Assembly: GCA_017560285.1 (NCBI GenBank)
Contig: JAFYOG010000183.1
Location: 1 to 5,039, forward strand
Origin: Clostridia bacterium
GTDB taxonomy: Bacteria; Bacillota; Clostridia; Oscillospirales; CAG-382
Direction of reading: 5' to 3'
DNA: 5,039 bases
This document shows positions 1 through 5,039 of this stretch, piece after piece. The stretch's first letter is position 1; each line of letters opens with the position of its first letter. The translations under genes and the position numbers were made by a program. Under the pieces are notes generated by a model, which was not told the DNA's origin, made no database searches, and saw only the letters and a program-made list of their open reading frames with translations.

Positions 1-807
1 AAGGTCCTCGATTTCGAATTCGCGTATGGTGGGCTTTACGCTGCCCGTTTTGTCTGTATCGCGGATAGGCAGATCGTAAATTTTTATTTTACAGCCCGTT
101 AGGCTGTAAAAGCTGTATATGCGGGATGCTTCCTCGCTGTCTAAATTGGCGATAGCGATAAAAATTTCGCTGATGTTTTCCCTTTTAATCTGTTCTAAAA
201 CCGAAGTGGTTTCGTGGTATACGGGCAAGCCGTAGGCACGCTTACCAACCTTGGTTGCGTCCTTTTCGATAAAGAACATAGGCTTGTAAACCGAACGGCG
301 GTTATTTACAAGGTCGGTTGCCAAAAGCACGCCGAGCTGACCTGCACCAACGATGGCAACCTTTATAGCGGGGCCGGATTCCTCGGACGGGGTAAGATGG
401 CGGCGCTTGTAGATTAGACGGTAAACAAGGCGAGCGGTGATTGAAACCAAACAGATTAACGCGGTTATATCTATAAAGAACCATATTCCGTCGTAAGTGC
501 CAAAGGCGCGGGAGACGATAATAGAAGTTATACCGCCGCAAAAATCGCCGAAGATAAGGAACAAATAAGCTTTTGTGCTGGTGAAGCGCCAAGCCGTGGA
601 ATATACAAAGAAGGCAAAGCGGAAAACCACCAAGGCGCCAAGCAAAATAAGGGCGTTGCAGTTATATAGGTCTAAAGAAAATTCGGGAGATTCTTCCAAA
701 TAGTACGTTGACAAATAATATGCCGTGCATACCGCAAAAAAACAAACCATATCGAACACAAGCAGTATATACGGTCTGGCTTTACTGTTTTTGAACAGGA
801 AGTTCAT
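1..807 (-). CDS. Membrane-bound polysaccharide biosynthesis epimerase/dehydratase (CapD/EpsC/WbpM type), N-terminal part, cut by the left edge
   Basis: This reading frame is open for 269 codons from the ATG at 807 to the left edge with no stop, so the C-terminal catalytic half is missing from the window. The start is supported by GGAG eight bases upstream (816-819 region) and a consensus promoter further back. Four hydrophobic segments lie at about residues 13-36, 51-69, 80-99 and 108-132, followed by a basic stretch (KRRH, 134-137). A Rossmann-type nucleotide-binding domain then begins with VAIVGAGQLG (GAGxxG at 154-159). The later stretches EIFIAIAN, TGCKIKIYDLP and IREFEIEDL match the CoA-binding-like pre-epimerase domain of this family, where the IEDL motif is usually followed by LGR and the extended SDR domain. 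Family members act at the membrane as UDP-GlcNAc 4,6-dehydratases or C4/C5 epimerases that make sugars for capsule, exopolysaccharide or glycoprotein. The exact reaction cannot be read because the catalytic part is absent. A glycan gene cluster probably continues to the left. Confidence 0.9.
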   Translation of the reverse strand, partial: MNFLFKNSKARPYILLVFDMVCFFAVCTAYYLSTYYLEESPEFSLDLYNCNALILLGALVVFRFAFFVYSTAWRFTSTKAYLFLIFGDFCGGITSIIVSRAFGTYDGIWFFIDITALICLVSITARLVYRLIYKRRHLTPSEESGPAIKVAIVGAGQLGVLLATDLVNNRRSVYKPMFFIEKDATKVGKRAYGLPVYHETTSVLEQIKRENISEIFIAIANLDSEEASRIYSFYSLTGCKIKIYDLPIRDTDKTGSVKPTIREFEIEDL

Positions 808-846
808 AGCTACAACTCCATAAAAACTTAATAATTTATTTATTAA

Positions 847-875
847 ATTATAACACACATTTTTGACAGTGTCAA
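847..875 (-). promoter_or_regulatory. Consensus sigma-A promoter for the epimerase gene
   Basis: Read on the minus strand, TTGACA (870-875) is followed by exactly 17 bases and then TATAAT (847-852). A TGT triplet directly before the -10 gives an extended -10 (TGnTATAAT). Both hexamers match consensus at all six positions. The predicted transcript start is near 840, giving a leader of about 32 nt that ends in the GGAG site and the ATG at 807. The -35 box is one arm of a palindrome listed separately, so this intrinsically strong promoter may be under repression. The promoter is predicted from sequence alone. Confidence 0.85.
863..875. promoter_or_regulatory. Perfect palindrome on the -35 box (candidate operator)
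   Basis: TTGACA-G-TGTCAA is an inverted repeat with two 6-base arms and a single central base. Its right arm is the -35 hexamer of the leftward promoter, and its right end lies 16 bases from the -35 of the rightward promoter. A dimeric repressor bound here would block the leftward promoter and might reach the rightward one. I could not match it to a named regulator's site. The symmetry may partly be chance, because one arm is simply the -35 consensus. Confidence 0.45.
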
Positions 876-891
876 CCGATATATAATTTTG

Positions 892-920
892 TTGCTATTG
901 GTAATTTTTTATGATAAAAT
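892..920 (+). promoter_or_regulatory. Probable sigma-A promoter for the barrel-DUF4430 gene
   Basis: TTGCTA (892-897, four of six matches to TTGACA) is followed by a 17-base spacer and TAAAAT (915-920, five of six matches to TATAAT). TGA directly before the -10 forms an extended -10. The predicted start is near 927, only about 20 nt before the ATG at 947, leaving just enough leader for the ribosome binding site. It is weaker than the opposing promoter. TATGAT at 910-915 is an alternative -10 but lacks a good -35. Confidence 0.6.
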
Positions 921-934
921 AGTTATAACAACTT

Positions 935-946
935 TTGGAGCTTTTT
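935..946 (+). promoter_or_regulatory. Ribosome binding site that fixes the start at 947
   Basis: GGAG at 937-940 lies six bases before the ATG at 947. The in-frame TTG at 935 overlaps this site and has no ribosome binding site of its own. Translation from it would put MELF ahead of an otherwise ordinary signal peptide, so the ATG at 947 is the better start. Confidence 0.85.
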
Positions 947-2518
947 ATGAAATTACGTTTTATTTCTGCGTTCTGCATATTTTTGGCGGTTTTAGCACTG
1001 TTTTGCACGGCAACGCCTGTTTTTGCAGATAAAGATACAACTGAATTTACAAAACCCCATGCAGAAAAGGGGCTGTTATCCCAAGCGGAATATGCCCGAT
1101 ACGCGGGTAGCAGTCAACACGATTGGGAAGCGCTTTCGGCGGCAATTTTGGGCGATAAGGGCAAGGAATATTTATATGCTCTTATAAGAAATTTGCCAAG
1201 ACCCGATTGCAACAACGTTACAGACCTGCACAGAAGCGCGGTTTTGATTTATGCCATGGGTGGCAACCCCCGTTTTGTTGGCGGCAGAGACCTTATTGCC
1301 GAGGGTGTATTTTACCGAAGCAACCTTGGGGCGCAGGGTGCAAACGGATATATTTGGGCGCTGATTGCATTGGATGCATACCCCACCAAAGTGCCCGAGG
1401 ATGCGATAAACACAAGAGAAAGCATTGTAAACGCGCTGATTGAACTGCAAAGCGAAAGCGGCGGGTTTACTATCGGCAACGGCAAAAACGATATCGACGT
1501 TACCGCTATGGCGGTTACCGCATTGGCGAAATACAGGTCTGACGAAAAGGTTAACACCGCAATTTTACGTGCATTGGCTTGGATTTCCAAACAGCAGCAG
1601 CCCGACGGCGATTTTAGCTCTTGGGGTGTGGCAAACGCCGAATCTACAGCGCAGGTTATTATTGCATTGCGTACCCTTGGGATAGATATTTTTGCTGACA
1701 AGCGTTTTATAAAGAACGGCAACACCGTTTTTGACGGATTGATGAAATATTACCGCGACGGCGGGTTTGCACATACCGTTGACGGCACAGCCCCTACACC
1801 TTTTGCCACAGGTCAAGGCTTTTGCGCTCTTGCCGCTGTTGAAAAGGGCGGAAGTATATTTGATTTTGGCAATTTAACCCTTGCTACGGTTGACCAAGCA
1901 GCACCCGAAAATAAAGACGAGTCTGCCCCCGAGGGCATAAGCTTTAAAATTATTTTGATTTCGGCTATATCTGCCATAGGATTAATTGCCGCCGTTGCCA
2001 TAGGAATAAAACGCAAAAGCTTAACCGCTTTTATCGTAATAATATCGGCATTTGCTTTATTGGTGATAATTTTAGGGTTTATTAAAATTCAAACGCCCGA
2101 GGAATATTATAAGGACAATTTGGAAAGCGTAACACCGGATTCCGAAACCGTAACGATTTCGATAACCTGCGAAAGCGTTATTAACAGCCCCGATTTTAAC
2201 AAAACGCTTATTGACGAGGGATATATACCCAAGGACGGCATTATACTTCCCTGCACCGAGCTTGTTTTAAAAGAAGGCGACAGCGTTTTTAGTATTCTGC
2301 AAAGGGCGGTAAAGCACTTTAAAATTCAGCTTGAATACAGCGGCGGCGTTAACAACGCTTACGTTGAGGGAATAAGCCACCTTTATGAATTTGATTGCGG
2401 AACCGCCAGCGGTTGGATATATAAAGTTAACGGAAGCAGCCCGAACAGCGGCATTTCCCAATACAGCCCCAAGGACGGGGATAAAATAGAAATAGCCTAC
2501 GTTTTGTATTATAATTAA
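947..2518 (+). CDS. Secreted, membrane-tethered alpha/alpha-barrel (prenyltransferase/squalene-cyclase-like) protein with C-terminal DUF4430 domain
   Basis: This is a 523-residue protein. Residues 1-27 are a signal peptide: basic MKLR, a hydrophobic core, and probable cleavage after VFA. Residues about 45-300 carry helical-barrel repeats with glycine-rich turns: QSESGGFTIG...DIDVTAMAVTAL (168-193), QQPDGDFSSW...STAQVIIAL (217-241) and YRDGGFAH...GQGFCAL (269-295). After an acidic linker (316-330), two membrane helices (about 333-353 and 359-380) flank the basic turn KRKS, which predicts an outside-in-outside hairpin. Residues about 400-521 resemble DUF4430, with LKEGDSVFSIL, GWIYKVNG (489-496) and KDGDKIEIAYVLY (509-521). 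Barrel followed by DUF4430-like beta domain is the order found in transcobalamin and intrinsic factor. A role in binding a cobamide or other small ligand outside the membrane is therefore possible but unproven. The squalene-hopene cyclase acid motif is incomplete (DIDV, not DxDD), which argues against a cyclase. The gene has its own promoter and terminator, and no transporter is adjacent. Confidence 0.85.
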   Translation: MKLRFISAFCIFLAVLALFCTATPVFADKDTTEFTKPHAEKGLLSQAEYARYAGSSQHDWEALSAAILGDKGKEYLYALIRNLPRPDCNNVTDLHRSAVLIYAMGGNPRFVGGRDLIAEGVFYRSNLGAQGANGYIWALIALDAYPTKVPEDAINTRESIVNALIELQSESGGFTIGNGKNDIDVTAMAVTALAKYRSDEKVNTAILRALAWISKQQQPDGDFSSWGVANAESTAQVIIALRTLGIDIFADKRFIKNGNTVFDGLMKYYRDGGFAHTVDGTAPTPFATGQGFCALAAVEKGGSIFDFGNLTLATVDQAAPENKDESAPEGISFKIILISAISAIGLIAAVAIGIKRKSLTAFIVIISAFALLVIILGFIKIQTPEEYYKDNLESVTPDSETVTISITCESVINSPDFNKTLIDEGYIPKDGIILPCTELVLKEGDSVFSILQRAVKHFKIQLEYSGGVNNAYVEGISHLYEFDCGTASGWIYKVNGSSPNSGISQYSPKDGDKIEIAYVLYYN

Positions 2519-2522
2519 ATGA

Positions 2523-2561
2523 AAAACCACTTTTGGAAGCCCAAAAGTGGTTTTGTTTTTT
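2523..2561. terminator. Bidirectional intrinsic terminator between convergent genes
   Basis: Arms 2523-2536 and 2541-2554 form a perfect 14-bp stem (core CCACTTTTGG) around the loop AAGC. On the plus strand it is followed by G and a run of six T (2556-2561), starting five bases after the stop of the barrel-DUF4430 gene. On the minus strand the stem ends in TTTT, continues with one more T, then CATTTAATTA, so it can also end the asd transcript. The plus-strand T run overlaps the asd stop codon (2560-2562), so the two genes share the element with no spare sequence. Confidence 0.92.
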
Positions 2562-3636
2562 AGTATAAATAGCCCTGCTTGTAAAGGAGCTCTGCGCCCA
2601 ATACTGCGCCGCCTGCGGCACCGCGCAAGGTGTTGTGGGAAAGGCAAACGAACTTGTAATCGAAGATGTTATCCTCGCGGAGTCTGCCGATAGAAATACC
2701 CATACCGCCGTAAAGGTCGCGGTCAAGACGGGTTTGAGGACGGTTATCCTCTTCGAAGTAGGTGAGGAACTGCTGGGGTGCGTGGGGAAGCTCTAAGCGT
2801 TGCGCTTCGCCAACGTAGGTTGCCCAAGCTTCTTTAATTTCCTCGATAGTGGGTTTATTTTCGAAGCGAACCGAAACAGCGGCAAGGTGGCCGTCGGATG
2901 CGGGAACGCGGATACACTGGGCGGAAATTACGGGGGTAGTTGCGTTTACGATAACGTCGCCTTCTACCTTACCCCAAACCTTAAGGGGTTCCTTTTCGCT
3001 CTTTTCTTCTTCGCCGCCGATATAGGGGATAACGTTATCGATCATTTCGGGCCAGGTATCGAAGTTCTTGCCTGCGCCGGAAATTGCCTGGAAGGTGGTA
3101 ACGTTAACTTCTTTAATACCATACTTGCGAAGGGGTTCCAATGCGGGAACGTAGCTTTGGATAGAGCAGTTGGGTTTTACGGAAATAAAGCCCTTGGTGG
3201 TGCCCAAGCGCTTCTTTTGGGAAGCGATAACATCGGTATGGGCAAAGTTAATTTCGGGGATAAGCATAGGAACGTCTGCAGTGCCGCGGTGTGCAGAGTT
3301 GTTGGAAACAACGGGGATTTCTGCCTTTGCATAGGCTTCTTCCATAGCACGGGTTTCTTCTTTAGAAAGGTTTACAGCACAGAAAACGAAATCTACCTGT
3401 TCTTTAACTGCGGCGATATCCTCGGCGTTCAGAACTGTCATATTTGCGATATCGTCGGAAAGAGGGGTGGACATCATCCATCTGCCCTTAACCGCATCGC
3501 CGTATTTTTTACCTGCAGAGGAAGGGCTTGCCGCCAATGCAGAGATTTGGAAATAGGGGTGGTTTTCGATAAGTGTGATAAAGCGCTGGCCTACCATACC
3601 GGTAGCGCCGATAATTCCTGCGCGAAGCTTGCTCAT
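2560..3636 (-). CDS. asd: Aspartate-semialdehyde dehydrogenase, archaeal/fungal-type
   Basis: This cytoplasmic enzyme reduces L-aspartyl-4-phosphate with NADPH to L-aspartate 4-semialdehyde. It is the branch point to lysine/diaminopimelate, threonine and methionine. The 358-residue protein is full length. The N-terminal Rossmann motif GIIGATGMVGQRF covers residues 7-19. SNNSAHR lies at 111-117. The active-site cysteine is C157 in KPNCSIQ, followed by FQAISGAG (182-189). DNVIPYIGGEEEK is at 200-212, CIRVPASDGH holds the probable substrate arginine R243 and catalytic H250, and the C-terminal signature SHNTLRGAAGGA precedes AELL. The IPYI-GEEEK block and the LDRD...GM...GRLRE block are typical of the archaeal/fungal branch, not the Escherichia coli type. 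All key residues seem present. The start has AAGGA about eight bases upstream. The GNAT gene ends 20 bp upstream with no room for a separate promoter, so the two are probably cotranscribed. No other lysine or threonine pathway gene is in the window. Confidence 0.96.
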   Translation of the reverse strand: MSKLRAGIIGATGMVGQRFITLIENHPYFQISALAASPSSAGKKYGDAVKGRWMMSTPLSDDIANMTVLNAEDIAAVKEQVDFVFCAVNLSKEETRAMEEAYAKAEIPVVSNNSAHRGTADVPMLIPEINFAHTDVIASQKKRLGTTKGFISVKPNCSIQSYVPALEPLRKYGIKEVNVTTFQAISGAGKNFDTWPEMIDNVIPYIGGEEEKSEKEPLKVWGKVEGDVIVNATTPVISAQCIRVPASDGHLAAVSVRFENKPTIEEIKEAWATYVGEAQRLELPHAPQQFLTYFEEDNRPQTRLDRDLYGGMGISIGRLREDNIFDYKFVCLSHNTLRGAAGGAVLGAELLYKQGYLY

Positions 3637-3656
3637 TATATGTTCCTTCTTTCGAA

Positions 3657-4130
3657 TTAGATTAAATCTTTATATATACCTATTTCGCTACCCTCTATAA
3701 TAGTAGCATTTAAGGCTTTTTTATAAAATTCTGCAGGGCCTACGCCGCCGATAATTGCATAGCCGTAGCCTTCGTCCCGCATAGCTTCCATACAGCGGTA
3801 AAGCAATGCCTTGCCTACACCCTTGCCCCGTGCGGATTCCGAAACGCCGGTGGGGCCGAAAAAGTTTTTGTAGGTGCAATCGTAGCCCGCGAAGCCGATA
3901 ATTTCTTTTTCTGCTTCGTTATATGCGATAAAACAGCTTATGGGGAAGCGGGTGAACGCGGTGGAAAGCTCGTCTGCCCAGCCGTCGCCGAAATTGTTGC
4001 GAACCCATTCTACAATTTTTGTCTTATTGGGTGTCATAGGGCGCATAATTTTTATGCCCATTTCTTCCATTTGGGTGTAAACTGGTTTGCTGTCGGGCAA
4101 ATTGTAAAGCTTAACAAGCATATCTGCCAT
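3657..4130 (-). CDS. GNAT family N-acetyltransferase, substrate unknown
   Basis: This 157-residue cytoplasmic protein has a single acetyltransferase fold. The acetyl-CoA-binding motif A is GVSESARGKGVGKALLYRCMEAM (about 95-117), in which RGKGVG (101-106) is the R/Q-x-x-G-x-G/A phosphate loop. The strand before it (IIGFAGYD, 77-84) and the later YGYAIIGGVGPAEFYKKAL segment complete the usual core. The N-terminal part (1-60) probably shapes substrate binding, and I recognise no specific substrate motif. The start at 4130 is supported by AAGGAG eight bases upstream (4139-4144). An in-frame ATG three codons later has a poorer position relative to that site. The stop lies 20 bp before asd, so it is probably the first gene of a GNAT-asd transcript. 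A hairpin sits between it and the LRR gene upstream. Acetylation of an amine on a small molecule or protein is expected from the family; nothing links it directly to aspartate metabolism. Confidence 0.9.
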   Translation of the reverse strand: MADMLVKLYNLPDSKPVYTQMEEMGIKIMRPMTPNKTKIVEWVRNNFGDGWADELSTAFTRFPISCFIAYNEAEKEIIGFAGYDCTYKNFFGPTGVSESARGKGVGKALLYRCMEAMRDEGYGYAIIGGVGPAEFYKKALNATIIEGSEIGIYKDLI

Positions 4131-4156
4131 GGCGTGTGCTCCTTAATTATATAAGC

Positions 4157-4182
4157 TTTGGGACTGCCGAAGCAGCCCCAAA
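4157..4182 (-). terminator. UUCG-capped hairpin after the LRR gene (terminator, attenuator or processing stem)
   Basis: Read on the minus strand, TTTGGGGCTGC and GCAGTCCCAAA form an 11-bp stem with one G-U pair, closed by the very stable C(UUCG)G tetraloop. It begins 8 bases after the LRR stop codon and ends 12 bases before the GNAT ribosome binding site. The bases after the stem (GCTTATATAATT on the minus strand) contain no solid run of T, so termination is probably partial. It may separate expression of the two units or protect the 3' end of the LRR message. Confidence 0.6.
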
Positions 4183-4189
4183 CCGTTAT

Positions 4190-5039
4190 TTATTTCTTTT
4201 CGGTGGTGGTTTCGGTGTAGGTGATCTTCATAGTAGAGAACTTCTTCTGCATTTCCTTGATAGCTTCGGTGTCCTTTGCAGCCTTGGTACCTACGATGTT
4301 AAGGGTAAGGCTGGAGGTGGTTGCGAAGTTATCGGAAATGGGCTTAAGGGAAGCGAGTTCTGCGTTATCGGTAAGGGTAAGAGTCTTTAAGGTGGTGAGT
4401 GCGCCGATAGCAGAGATATCGGTGATCTTGTTCTTAGCAAGGTTAAGGGTGGTAAGGGTGGTAGCTTCCTTAAGACCTTCTAAGCTTTCGATAAGGTTGC
4501 CGGAAAGGTTAAGGCTGGTAACTACGGTGTTGATACCTTCCTTCTTGCTGTCCATATCGGTTGCGATGTTCTTGATATCGGTGATCTTGTTATCGTTAAG
4601 AGTGATGGTGGTGAGCTTAGCACAGCCTTCGATTACGGGGATAGCGGTAAGCTGGTTGCCGTAAAGGTTAATGCCGGTAAGAGCCGCACAGTCCTTAACG
4701 TTAACAGAGGTCAACGCCTGATTGTATGCAGAAATGTTGGTAAGCTTCTTAAGACCGCTTACGTCGATAGAATCGAGCTTGCCCTTAACGGTGGTTTCTA
4801 CAACGTCCTTGGTGTTGGTATCGTCGGAAACTTCGGTAATATATACGTTAAGAGTTGTCAATTCGGGGCAGTTCTTAAGGCTTAGGCTGCCGGTAAGAGT
4901 GTTGTTATCGTATGCGGAGATGGTTTGAAGCTTAGCACAGCCGTTAAGACCGTTAAGGTCGGTTATCTTGTTGTTGTAAACAGAGATAGAGGTAAGCTTA
5001 TCCAGACCGCTGAGATCGCCGATTGTTTCGATTTCGTTA
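4190..5039 (-). CDS. Leucine-rich-repeat (internalin/SDS22-like) protein, C-terminal 282 residues, cut by the right edge
   Basis: The frame is open from the right edge to the stop at 4190-4192. The TTG at 4859-4861 could be mistaken for a start, but the repeat pattern runs unbroken through it (...KNCPELTTLNVY...), so the true start lies beyond the window. Repeats of about 22 residues follow LxxLxLxxNxITDIxxLxxLxx. Counting from the edge, the clearest are at 15-36 (VYNNKITDL), 99-119, 120-141 (LYGNQLTAI), 142-163 (LNDNKITDI), 173-194 (LSGNLIESL) and 195-216 (LAKNKITDI). Longer segments at about 60-98 and 160-172 break the register. The protein ends in a Thr/Lys-rich tail (TYTETTTEKK) with no LPXTG signal, membrane helix or SLH domain, so any anchor or signal peptide must be at the missing N-terminus. 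Such proteins usually bind other proteins at the cell surface; the partner and the location here are unknown. Confidence 0.88.
   Translation of the reverse strand, partial: NEIETIGDLSGLDKLTSISVYNNKITDLNGLNGCAKLQTISAYDNNTLTGSLSLKNCPELTTLNVYITEVSDDTNTKDVVETTVKGKLDSIDVSGLKKLTNISAYNQALTSVNVKDCAALTGINLYGNQLTAIPVIEGCAKLTTITLNDNKITDIKNIATDMDSKKEGINTVVTSLNLSGNLIESLEGLKEATTLTTLNLAKNKITDISAIGALTTLKTLTLTDNAELASLKPISDNFATTSSLTLNIVGTKAAKDTEAIKEMQKKFSTMKITYTETTTEKK
4415..4591 (-). repeat. Exact 18-base repeat pair inside the LRR gene
   Basis: GATATCGGTGATCTTGTT (plus-strand reading) occurs at 4415-4432 and again at 4574-4591, 159 bases (53 codons) apart and in frame. Each copy encodes NKITDI. A diverged relative encoding NNKITDL lies near 4955-4978. 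This is best explained by internal duplication of LRR units, not by a separate element. Confidence 0.6.

Noticed and set aside
302..592. Minus-strand open frame inside the epimerase gene
   Set aside because: It is out of frame with the clear epimerase reading frame (1-807), which has transmembrane segments and a GAGxxG motif; this is a shadow.
863..887. Rightward promoter TTGACA (863-868) with TATAAT (882-887)
   Set aside because: The spacer is only 13 bases, too short for sigma-A. The TTGACA is explained as the left arm of the palindrome, and TTGCTA-17-TAAAAT is a better rightward promoter.
947..2518. Barrel protein as an active terpene cyclase or prenyltransferase
   Set aside because: It has a signal peptide, lacks the complete DxDD motif and most QW motifs, and is joined to DUF4430. 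A binding role fits better.
2800..3660. Long plus-strand open frame (286 codons) opposite asd
   Set aside because: It is the antisense of a highly conserved enzyme gene, lacks a ribosome binding site, and gives a Cys/Gly/Asn-rich product with no recognisable domain. The opening follows from asd codon bias.
4146..4174. TATAAT on the minus strand (4146-4151) as a GNAT promoter
   Set aside because: No -35-like hexamer sits 16-18 bases upstream (that DNA is the hairpin), and a start about 7 bases downstream would fall inside the AAGGAG ribosome binding site.
4221..4664. Plus-strand open frame (147 codons) opposite the LRR gene
   Set aside because: It mirrors the repetitive LRR coding sequence; its Val/Leu/Arg-rich translation is the complement of the leucine and threonine codons. 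No ribosome binding site was seen.
4859..4861. TTG as the start of the LRR protein
   Set aside because: The LRR pattern continues in frame upstream to the window edge and there is no Shine-Dalgarno sequence, so the gene is partial, not 223 codons long.
1..5039. CRISPR array, transposon, phage module, toxin-antitoxin pair or a clearly new multi-gene system
   Set aside because: No spaced direct repeats, terminal inverted repeats, transposase or phage motifs were seen. The genes present are recognisable families without a shared novel arrangement beyond the points listed.

Overview
The window looks like part of a bacterial chromosome from a low-to-moderate GC Bacillota, probably a gut-type clostridium (an inference from gene content and signals, not a taxonomic test). 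The reasons are strong AGGAG-type ribosome binding sites, near-consensus sigma-A promoters in an AT-rich spacer, a secreted helical-barrel protein ending in a DUF4430-like domain, and an internalin-style leucine-rich-repeat protein. I see no rRNA, tRNA, CRISPR, insertion sequence or phage gene.

Layout. Positions 1-807 (minus) hold the first 269 codons of a membrane-anchored sugar-nucleotide epimerase/dehydratase of the CapD/EpsC/WbpM type, cut by the left edge. Positions 808-946 are a divergent control region. A consensus extended -10 promoter fires left into the epimerase gene, a weaker one fires right, and a perfect 13-bp palindrome lies on the leftward -35 box. Positions 947-2518 (plus) encode a 523-residue secreted, membrane-tethered protein that combines an alpha/alpha-barrel domain with a DUF4430 domain, the same domain order as animal transcobalamin and intrinsic factor. 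A strong hairpin at 2523-2561 separates it from the convergent gene and can terminate both strands. Positions 2560-3636 (minus) encode an archaeal/fungal-type aspartate-semialdehyde dehydrogenase (asd). Twenty bases upstream of it, a GNAT acetyltransferase occupies 3657-4130 (minus). A UUCG-capped hairpin at 4157-4182 separates this pair from a leucine-rich-repeat protein (4190-5039, minus) whose N-terminus lies beyond the right edge.

How they fit together. GNAT and asd form a probable two-gene transcript. Asd supplies aspartate semialdehyde for lysine/diaminopimelate, threonine and methionine synthesis; the GNAT substrate is unknown. Three of the five genes (epimerase, barrel-DUF4430, LRR) concern the cell surface, but nothing shows that they act in one pathway. 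Most of the window is ordinary. The points most worth a second look are the barrel / membrane hairpin / DUF4430 architecture and the palindrome-marked divergent promoter region.
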